NCBI GenBank assembly: GCA_030693155.1
Contig: JAUYBJ010000057.1
Coordinates: forward strand, 74,275-138,274
Length of the DNA: 64,000 nucleotides
Direction: 5' to 3'
Source: Methylococcales bacterium
GTDB taxonomy: Bacteria > Pseudomonadota > Gammaproteobacteria > Methylococcales > Methylomonadaceae
The position numbers and the translations under genes are program-made. Shown piece after piece: positions 56,681 to 64,000 of the stretch (positions are counted from its first letter, which is position 1; each line of letters begins with the position of its first letter). A model generated the notes under the pieces. That model was given only the letters and a program-made list of their open reading frames with translations, was not told the DNA's origin and did no database searches.

Positions 56681-57255
56681 TGCTTGTTTATAAATTTATG
56701 TTTGAAGGGATTCTAATGAAAAAGTTAATGGTAGTTTTAGCTCTGACAGCTCCAAGTGTAGCTATGGCTTGTGGTGAACTTTCAGATTACGAAGTAGTGA
56801 AAGTTAATTTTTCACGTACACCAGTGAAAGAAGCAGTATCAAAAGTAACTGAGGGTATGCCTTTTCAAATTATTTTTAATGGCGATACGGATAATCTGGT
56901 CTCAGCAAATGATGTGTCTGGGCCACTTGATCAGGTGTTAAATTTATTAACAAAACAACTAGGGGTGAATTACACAAAAGATAGATGTGTGCTTACTTTT
57001 ACCCCAAAAATTGATACTTCATTAGTGATCAAGTCGGGAGATATTATTTCTGAGCGCTTAATTACTTGGGCGAAACGCTACAACTACACCTTGGTATGGG
57101 AAGCCGATGAATATCGTGCTACAGCACCTTTATCTATCGACAAGGGTTTCAACGAGACAATTGATGCGGTTGTAGATGCAATGACTATTAACGGGGTATT
57201 TCTTGAACCAACAACTTATGAAAATCGTGTTATTCGATTGATGGAGAAAAAATAA
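56680..57255 (+). CDS. PilL/TcpQ-like protein; likely start at the internal MKKLMVV (about 56716)
   Basis: Signal peptide; C-term VIKSGDIISERLITWAKRYNYTLVWEADEYRATAPLSIDKGFNETIDAVVDAM. Confidence 0.75.
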   Translation: MLVYKFMFEGILMKKLMVVLALTAPSVAMACGELSDYEVVKVNFSRTPVKEAVSKVTEGMPFQIIFNGDTDNLVSANDVSGPLDQVLNLLTKQLGVNYTKDRCVLTFTPKIDTSLVIKSGDIISERLITWAKRYNYTLVWEADEYRATAPLSIDKGFNETIDAVVDAMTINGVFLEPTTYENRVIRLMEKK

Positions 57256-58880
57256 TGAAATACAAGATTATTGCATTATCAATTGCAACATTGCTTTCTG
57301 GCTGCACTACTGCTGTAATGAAGCCCGTTCATGAAGGCGTGGCTAAAACTGAAAAAGAAGCTACTGTTGCGATTGAAGCATTACACAAAGGTGTACCAAT
57401 TGAAGCAGCGCCTAAGTACACTGCAATTAGACATGTAGATAAAGTCTGGATGCCTGTTCAAAAGGTTGAAAATACTTATAACCAAAAAGCCAATTCAAGT
57501 CTGGCTAGATCGGTTGCAGTAAATCGTCGGTTTACAAGCTTAAGTGAAGCCGTTTCATATGTCACTGCATTGACTGGGATTCCTGCCTCTACTTCTGTAC
57601 CACTAAGCTCTTTAAATGCAATAACAACTGGCGTTGCAGGTACTAATACTTCATTACCACCTGCTCCAGTAGGTGTGATGCCTACAATTAACAACGGTAT
57701 GCCTGGCTCTATTAACAACAATACAAGTGCAACGGTTGCTTACAATGGTAAATTGTCAGGCCTGTTAGATTTAGTAGCAGCACGATATAACGTTTCTTGG
57801 GAATGGGAAGGTAACGGTATCCGTTTCTTCAAAACAAAATCTAAAACATTTAGATTGGCAGCATTACCAGGTGACACGAGTTTAAAATCTACAGTAGGCA
57901 CACAATCAAGTACAGGTGGTGGCAATACTGATTCCAGTTCATCTTCGAGCGCAAGCTCTTCACAGGAGGCTGGTATCCAATTCAGCGGCCTTTCTGTTTG
58001 GAAGGGGATTGAAGATAGTGTAAAAACGATGCTGTCTACTGATGGGAAAATTACAGTTACCTCTGCTACAGGCACTATTACAGTGGATGACACGCCACTA
58101 GTGCTAGATCGCGTATCCAAATTTATTGACGAACAAAATGTTGCTTTATCGCGTCAAGTCGTTATTAATGTAAAAGTATTGTCGGTAAATCTAAGTGGTT
58201 CACATGAATATGGTATTAACTGGAATGCCGTTTACAATAACGTAAACAAAAGTCTTGGTTTTACCTTATCTAATGCTATTTCACCTGCAGCAGGTGCAAC
58301 CAATTTAACATTTAAAGTGCTTTCTGGCAGTATGTGGGATGGTTCAAGCGCCATGATTGATGCTTTGTCCAAACAAGGCAAAGTATCTCAGATTACATCA
58401 GCGTCTATGGTGACATTAAATAATCAGCCAGCCCCAATTCAGGTAGGTAAACAAACTTCATATTTAGCGTCAAGTCAGACAACACTTGGTACAGCAGGCG
58501 CAGGGAATACAACCACATTGCAGCCTGGCAAAATCACTACTGGTTTTTCAATGAATATGCTCCCACATATTCTTGATAGTAACAAATTGATGCTTCAATA
58601 CAGCGGTGACATTTCATCATTAACCAAAATTGATACTGTGACCTCTGGCGATTCGTCCATTCAAACACCAGAAGTAGATACACGTAATTTCTTACAGCGT
58701 GTGATAATGAATGGTGGTGAAACGCTTGTAGTCACAGGTTTTGAGCAGTTTAATTTAAGTGGTGACTCTCAAGGTGTAGGTGACGCTGAAAACGTTGCTG
58801 TAGGCGGTGGCGTAAAGACTAAGCATGATAAAAGCGTTCTTGTGGTGTTAATTCAACCTGTATTGAGTGGTAATAAATAA
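57255..58880 (+). CDS. pilN: Type IVb pilus secretin PilN
   Basis: Lipobox LLSGCTT; secretin region GKVSQITSASMVTLNNQPAPIQVGKQTSY...NGGETLVVTGFEQ. Confidence 0.92.
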   Translation: MKYKIIALSIATLLSGCTTAVMKPVHEGVAKTEKEATVAIEALHKGVPIEAAPKYTAIRHVDKVWMPVQKVENTYNQKANSSLARSVAVNRRFTSLSEAVSYVTALTGIPASTSVPLSSLNAITTGVAGTNTSLPPAPVGVMPTINNGMPGSINNNTSATVAYNGKLSGLLDLVAARYNVSWEWEGNGIRFFKTKSKTFRLAALPGDTSLKSTVGTQSSTGGGNTDSSSSSSASSSQEAGIQFSGLSVWKGIEDSVKTMLSTDGKITVTSATGTITVDDTPLVLDRVSKFIDEQNVALSRQVVINVKVLSVNLSGSHEYGINWNAVYNNVNKSLGFTLSNAISPAAGATNLTFKVLSGSMWDGSSAMIDALSKQGKVSQITSASMVTLNNQPAPIQVGKQTSYLASSQTTLGTAGAGNTTTLQPGKITTGFSMNMLPHILDSNKLMLQYSGDISSLTKIDTVTSGDSSIQTPEVDTRNFLQRVIMNGGETLVVTGFEQFNLSGDSQGVGDAENVAVGGGVKTKHDKSVLVVLIQPVLSGNK

Positions 58881-60161
58881 ATGGCCGCGCATATTTTCAA
58901 TATAGAAGGCACTGGCTTTATTGCAGGCTTGTTTTGGCAAACATTGTCAGAATCTAGCAATGGTGATCGGAATAAAGAGGTTAAATCTCTTGCTAAAGAG
59001 CTTTCCTTTAATTTGCATGTTCTTTGCAATACTTCTGCTCATTGTGTTGGCTTTGTAAATGAAAGTCAGACCATTAAATCTGGCATGTTGTCAGCTGCTG
59101 CAATTATTTCAAAATCAATGGATGTTGAATCTGGTGCAAGAGATTTTATATTTGTATCTCATTTACCAGATGGTGAGTGGCTATACATTGCTCAACGGGA
59201 TGGGTTAATACTTCCAGATGGAGATCTGGTGTTTGCATCAGAAGATGCAGCAAAATCAAGATTATTAGAGGATATGAGTCTTGGTGAATGGGCTGTGGTG
59301 ATTGCACCTTCTATTTGGGGTATTAAGAACTCTATAGAGCGCAGCTTTGTAGACATTATTCCTAGAAAGAAAAATGGCAAATTAGAATTGCATAAGTGGT
59401 GGAAATTATCTCATGTCGAGTCTTCCAAAGCTCTGGCCAATCACAAGGGAAAAATGATAGTTGCAGTTGCATTAATTGGCGCTTCTTTTGTTGGGTTTAA
59501 ATATTACAAAGACTACCAGCATAAAAAAGAAATGGAAGCAGCTGCAGCTTTGGCGGCTCAACAAATTGATGCTCAAGGCAACATATTACCGCCTGAACAT
59601 CCTTGGAAAACTATTCCTCTAGCGTCCGATATGCTTGGTGCTTGTATGGATGCATTATCTAATATTCGGCTGTTTCCTGGTAACTGGTCTATTTCAGGTC
59701 TTAATTGTTCCAATGGTAATTTAACTGTTTCATGGACACCAAAGGATAAGGGCTGGATTGAACATTTAAAGGTTATTCATCCGAATGCAATCATTTCAAC
59801 AGATGGTTCTCTTGCATCAGTCAGTGCACCATTAGGTGAATTAAAAACTGGTTATGATGAAGAAGTAAATCAGGAAAATCAACGACTGGTAGAAATGTAT
59901 TCAACCGCACAAAAGTATGGTGTTAAATTTACAGTAACGCCTAATGCGCAGCCTGTACAAACATTACCAGGTCAAACGGCACCAGCTGCACCACTAAAAG
60001 ACTGGAATGAAATTCATTGGAAAGTGGATGATATAGCTTTACCAGAATCTGTTTTAGCGGCTTTAGATGCCAATGGATTTAGAATGAATGCAATGAATGC
60101 CACTTGGCAAAACGGTAAATTTACATGGACTATGGAGGGTATTCAATATGTTAAACCTTAA
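58881..60161 (+). CDS. pilO: Type IVb pilus protein PilO
   Basis: Position between pilN and pilP; N-term soluble domain then TM MIVAVALIGASFVGFKYYKDY. Confidence 0.85.
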   Translation: MAAHIFNIEGTGFIAGLFWQTLSESSNGDRNKEVKSLAKELSFNLHVLCNTSAHCVGFVNESQTIKSGMLSAAAIISKSMDVESGARDFIFVSHLPDGEWLYIAQRDGLILPDGDLVFASEDAAKSRLLEDMSLGEWAVVIAPSIWGIKNSIERSFVDIIPRKKNGKLELHKWWKLSHVESSKALANHKGKMIVAVALIGASFVGFKYYKDYQHKKEMEAAAALAAQQIDAQGNILPPEHPWKTIPLASDMLGACMDALSNIRLFPGNWSISGLNCSNGNLTVSWTPKDKGWIEHLKVIHPNAIISTDGSLASVSAPLGELKTGYDEEVNQENQRLVEMYSTAQKYGVKFTVTPNAQPVQTLPGQTAPAAPLKDWNEIHWKVDDIALPESVLAALDANGFRMNAMNATWQNGKFTWTMEGIQYVKP

Positions 60162-60717
60162 AAAAATTAAACTAGCAGTTATCACAGCTTTATTCTTTCC
60201 TGCAATAACTATTGCAGCAGAGCCAGTGATTGAAATGCCTGTTAAACCAATTGCTGCGCCTACTACTCAAGAAAATATGGCTTCACTGTCAAAGCCTCAG
60301 TTTTCAGCCAAAACAAGTGCTGCAGCTAATGAAATTGCAGATATTAATGAGCGTTTAGCTGTATTAACAGCAAGACTGGCCGAACTTGAATTGCAATCAA
60401 AAATCGCATCTAAACGTGAAGAAATCAACAAGGTGAATAATCCATTATCAACAACTGGTGCAGATAGTTTTGTACCAACAGTTATGGACATTGACGGTGT
60501 AGATGGTAAATTAAGAGCGTCATTATATGTGCAAGGTGGCAATACTCAGTCTGTAAGAGTGGGTGATAAAGTTGGCGGCTGGAAGGTGAAGGAAATCAAA
60601 ATGGATTCTGTAACCGTTCAAAAAGGTAAAGAAGTTGTACGTTTGGGTTTTGGCTCATATTCACCAGAACCTACGGCAAATGCCTCTGGTGTTGGAATCC
60701 CTCAGCTCCCACGTTAA
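60148..60717 (+). CDS. pilP: Type IVb pilus protein PilP
   Basis: Signal peptide; ADINERLAVLTARLAELELQSKIA and VRVGDKVGGWKVKEIKMDSVTVQKGKEVVRLGF; start overlaps pilO end. Confidence 0.88.
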   Translation: MLNLKKIKLAVITALFFPAITIAAEPVIEMPVKPIAAPTTQENMASLSKPQFSAKTSAAANEIADINERLAVLTARLAELELQSKIASKREEINKVNNPLSTTGADSFVPTVMDIDGVDGKLRASLYVQGGNTQSVRVGDKVGGWKVKEIKMDSVTVQKGKEVVRLGFGSYSPEPTANASGVGIPQLPR

Positions 60718-60736
60718 TAATGTAAAGGTAAGTTAT

Positions 60737-62245
60737 ATGAAGGTTTTGACTGCAAAAGGTGGGGAATATCAAATATCAGATGATCTGAGAGAGAAGCTCG
60801 TCTTGTTAGATGATGGACGTTTGTTTATTGCCAAATCCTATTCATTTGATCCTCACGTTCGCAGCTTTATTGGCCGTCTTCAACACAAGAATGTGAATTA
60901 CACCATTCACAATGCTGATCTCGCCATTATTGCAAATTATTATCAGGATAAATCGAATCAAGAAGATCATTCTGATATGCAAAGAGCTGCAAAACAACTC
61001 TTTGAGAAAGGCGTATCACTTAGAGCATCAGATATTCATATTCGTGTAAGCAAACGCGGTAGAACTCAAATATTTTTCAGGGTTCACAATGATCTTGAAT
61101 TTATTGGTGAAAAACCTTTTGAATATGGTGATCAACTCTGCTCTACTATTTACCAAGCTATGGCCGATGTGTCAGATTCAACTTTTGAACAATTATCCAG
61201 ACAAGATGCCCGTATTTCAGAAAAATCAAAGATACCTGAAAATCTTGATGGTATTCGTATTGCAACAAGTCCGCAGGTAGATGGTTACATCATGGTATTG
61301 CGCCTCTTGTATAACGATACAAGTGATGATTTGAGTTTAACAAATCTTGGATATTCACAGACTCAAGTTGATTCTGTAGAGTTTATGAAAAAACGCCCTA
61401 CTGGTGTGATTATTATTGGTGGGCCAACTGGATCTGGTAAATCAACAACACTACAACGTACTCTTGGATCTATTATTCATGAGACAAGTGGCCGTAAACA
61501 TATTATTACTGTTGAAGATCCTCCTGAATATCCGATTCCTGGCGCAGTACAAACCCCAGTAACTAATGCGGATTCAGAAGAGGCACGATCACGCGAATAC
61601 CAAAAAGCAATTAAAGCGGCCATGCGTCTTGATCCAGACATTATTATGTTATCTGAGGTGCGTGATAACCCTACTGCTCGATTGGTTGTGCAAGCGGCAA
61701 TGACAGGCCATCAGGTGTGGACAACTGTACATGCTAACAGTGCATTAGCTATATTAAACCGCATGATGGATTTGGGTGTGCAGCCAGAATTGCTTTCAGA
61801 TCCAACTGTGATTGCAGGTTTAATTTGTCAACGTTTGGTTAAGAAATTGTGCCCCCATTGCAAAAGACCGTTATCACAACATATGGATGAATTTAATGAT
61901 AAGGATATTCGTCGCTTCATGAGTGTTCTTAAAGATATGGATAAGATTTTTGTACAAGGACATGGTTGTGATAAATGTCGCGGTAGTGGCACCTCTGGGC
62001 GTACTGTAGTTGCTGAAACTATTGTGACTGATAACAAGTTAATGAAATTTATCAAAGAAGGCGATCGTATCGGTGCAATTAATTATGTAAAAAATGAGCA
62101 AAATGGTATATCCATGCTTGAACATGCAATTATTAAGGTTAGTGAAGGCTTGGTGGATCCTTTTCAGGCCGAAGATGTTGTTGGTGCATTAAATACCGTA
62201 ATTATTGAGCGTGACCATAGTATATTGGCCGAAGAAATAAGATAA
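60737..62245 (+). CDS. pilQ: Type IVb pilus assembly ATPase PilQ
   Basis: IIIGGPTGSGKSTTLQRTL, MRLDPDIIMLSEVRDNPTARLVVQAAMTGHQVWTTVHANSA, CPHCK zinc motif. Confidence 0.93.
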   Translation: MKVLTAKGGEYQISDDLREKLVLLDDGRLFIAKSYSFDPHVRSFIGRLQHKNVNYTIHNADLAIIANYYQDKSNQEDHSDMQRAAKQLFEKGVSLRASDIHIRVSKRGRTQIFFRVHNDLEFIGEKPFEYGDQLCSTIYQAMADVSDSTFEQLSRQDARISEKSKIPENLDGIRIATSPQVDGYIMVLRLLYNDTSDDLSLTNLGYSQTQVDSVEFMKKRPTGVIIIGGPTGSGKSTTLQRTLGSIIHETSGRKHIITVEDPPEYPIPGAVQTPVTNADSEEARSREYQKAIKAAMRLDPDIIMLSEVRDNPTARLVVQAAMTGHQVWTTVHANSALAILNRMMDLGVQPELLSDPTVIAGLICQRLVKKLCPHCKRPLSQHMDEFNDKDIRRFMSVLKDMDKIFVQGHGCDKCRGSGTSGRTVVAETIVTDNKLMKFIKEGDRIGAINYVKNEQNGISMLEHAIIKVSEGLVDPFQAEDVVGALNTVIIERDHSILAEEIR

Positions 62246-62259
62246 TAATTGGACAAATT

Positions 62260-63339
62260 ATGAATGATATTGAATACAAATTAAATCGTGCTCTTTTTAA
62301 GATGGATGCTGCTGGCCGTAGACGTTTATGGACAAAACTATCTAAATTAATTAACAACGGAGTGCCGATTTTAGATGCACTAGGTTCAATGCATGCTCGA
62401 CGTGTTGAAAATGGCAATCCAAAACACCCTACCACTTTGGCTTTAGCTGATTGGATGGATAAATTAAAAAATGGTAGACGCTTATCTCAAGCTATTGATG
62501 GGTGGGTTGATCGTGATGAGCAAATGTTGTTAGCCGCAGGTGAACAATCAGGCAAGTTGGATGAAGCATTAACTTCTGCTGCAGAGGTAATGGAGGCTAA
62601 GAAAAAAATCCGTGGTGCCGTTATTGGTGGTCTTATTTATCCAGTAGTCATGATGTGTATTGCAATTGGTGTATTGATCATGTTCAGCTTCAAGATCATT
62701 CCTTCTTTTACTGGCATTGTTCCTGATGAAAAATGGCACGGCATCGCTCGATTTATGATTGACCTAGCTAACTTCTCTCGTAGTTGGATATGGTTAATTG
62801 TAGCGATCATCATCGCTGTGATAACTGCGTTTTTTGTTTCATTACCGCGCTGGAGCGAAGGTTTCCGTATTAAATTAGATAAATATCCACCTTACAGCGT
62901 TTATAGAATGTTACAAGGTAGTACATGGATGATTAGCTTTGCGGCTCTAGTTTCTGCTGGGGTTCGTATTGAAAACGCTCTTCAACAACTATCAGAAGGC
63001 GCATCGCCTTGGTTGTTAGCAAGAGTTCAATCGTGTTTGCGTGGGATGCGTTCAGGGCTTCATGCTGGGGATGCACTTGCCAAATCTGGGTACGGGTTTC
63101 CTGACCTAGAAATCATTGACGATCTTGGTGTTTATTCAAAGCTATCTGGTTTTGACCAAGCACTATCCATTATCGGTAGAGAATGGATTAAAGAGAGCGT
63201 TGAAAGTATCCAGGTAATGATGAAAGTCATATTTGGTATAAGTTTGCTTTTTGTTGGGATGTTTGTTGCTTTCATGGTAGGCGGTCTTGTTGGCATGGAA
63301 CTGCAAATGGCTGACATTATGCAAACGTCTTATCGTTAA
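62260..63339 (+). CDS. pilR: Inner-membrane platform protein PilR (T2SS GspF family)
   Basis: LSKLINNGVPILDALGSM, LAAGEQSGKLDEAL, GLIYPVVMMCIAIGVL. Confidence 0.93.
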   Translation: MNDIEYKLNRALFKMDAAGRRRLWTKLSKLINNGVPILDALGSMHARRVENGNPKHPTTLALADWMDKLKNGRRLSQAIDGWVDRDEQMLLAAGEQSGKLDEALTSAAEVMEAKKKIRGAVIGGLIYPVVMMCIAIGVLIMFSFKIIPSFTGIVPDEKWHGIARFMIDLANFSRSWIWLIVAIIIAVITAFFVSLPRWSEGFRIKLDKYPPYSVYRMLQGSTWMISFAALVSAGVRIENALQQLSEGASPWLLARVQSCLRGMRSGLHAGDALAKSGYGFPDLEIIDDLGVYSKLSGFDQALSIIGREWIKESVESIQVMMKVIFGISLLFVGMFVAFMVGGLVGMELQMADIMQTSYR

Positions 63340-63393
63340 TATATTTTTTAATTAAAGATTTATCACAGTAGTACTTAATCAAAGGAGCATTAA

Positions 63394-63936
63394 ATGAAAC
63401 AAGTTAATAATCGTATGAAGTTTGCAGCAAAACAAACAGGTGTAACCTTAATTGAGTTGATTGTCGGTTTGGTGATCATTGCACTTATTGTTGCAGGTGC
63501 TTTGGCTCTGTTCGGTACAGCACAATCTTCACAATCTTCAACACAAATGGTGCAAGACCTTACAGCAATGCGTTCTACAACTAAATCCCTTTATATGGGA
63601 CAAGGTAACTATGGTACATCTGGTAATAACTTGAATGATATTTTAGTGATAGCTAAACGTGTGCCAACTACAATTAAAATTGATACATCAACTACACCTG
63701 ATACATTGACTCACCAAATGAACGGTACAGTCAACGTTGCCTCTACTGGTGCTGGTTTCACAATCACACTTACCAATATTCCAGCTGATGTTTGCGTACC
63801 ATTAATGACAGGTGCTCAAAACTGGACTAGCGTAAAAGCTGGTACTGCAACAGCTATTACTACATTCCCAGTTGCTGCTGCTACAGCTGCTACAGATTGT
63901 GCAACAGGTACAACAATGGTGTTTACAGGTTCTTAA
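63394..63936 (+). CDS. pilS: Type IVb prepilin PilS
   Basis: TGVTLIELIVGLVIIALIVAGALALFGTAQSS prepilin cleavage region. Confidence 0.93.
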   Translation: MKQVNNRMKFAAKQTGVTLIELIVGLVIIALIVAGALALFGTAQSSQSSTQMVQDLTAMRSTTKSLYMGQGNYGTSGNNLNDILVIAKRVPTTIKIDTSTTPDTLTHQMNGTVNVASTGAGFTITLTNIPADVCVPLMTGAQNWTSVKAGTATAITTFPVAAATAATDCATGTTMVFTGS

Positions 63937-63946
63937 TTTAAAACAG

Positions 63947-63976
63947 TTATGGTTGGAGCTTCGGCTCCAATCATAA
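63947..63976 (+). terminator. Strong UUCG hairpin just after pilS (no clear U-run)
   Basis: TTATGGTTGGAGC-TTCG-GCTCCAATCATAA, 13-bp stem with one G:U. Confidence 0.75.
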
Positions 63977-64000
63977 GTGCCCTTGAAATAAGAGCATTTA

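Noticed and set aside
57476-58120. Minus-strand ORFs opposite pilN
   Set aside because: pilN secretin motifs are clear on the plus strand; antisense ORFs lack any recognisable motif.

Overview
The window reads as a segment of an AT-rich conjugative element (plasmid or ICE) with accessory cargo at its left end. Left to right it contains: (1) a cargo block with a partial SLATT-like membrane protein, an AAA-ATPase/subtilisin pair resembling IetAS, and a GC-rich mercury-resistance transposon remnant (merRTPCA, one 38-bp Tn3-family-type terminal repeat, and a truncated GH15 glucoamylase fragment at the other edge); (2) a tyrosine integrase, a KfrA-like protein with a perfect upstream inverted repeat, and an iteron-like array; (3) a long minus-strand block (about 9.9-35.9 kb) encoding an EAL protein, type IA topoisomerase, lytic transglycosylase, C5-DNA methyltransferase, VirD4/TraG coupling protein, ArdC-Toprim protein, a 1952-aa methylase-helicase (DarB-like) and several polyvalent-type proteins; (4) an SprT-like protease, HU, bactofilin, HerA-like ATPase and ParB/ParA/TrfB-like genes; (5) a P-type (Trb/VirB) T4SS; (6) an R64-like type IVb thin pilus operon. 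The most striking signal is one short (about 55 aa) KfrB-like module at the C-terminus of at least nine different proteins in the 15.3-35.9 kb block, including the coupling protein, with two further internal copies. I suggest it is a docking or T4SS translocation tag for a set of polyvalent/anti-defence proteins. No relaxase or Rep gene was recognised inside the window. All homology calls are from recognition by eye; no searches were run.
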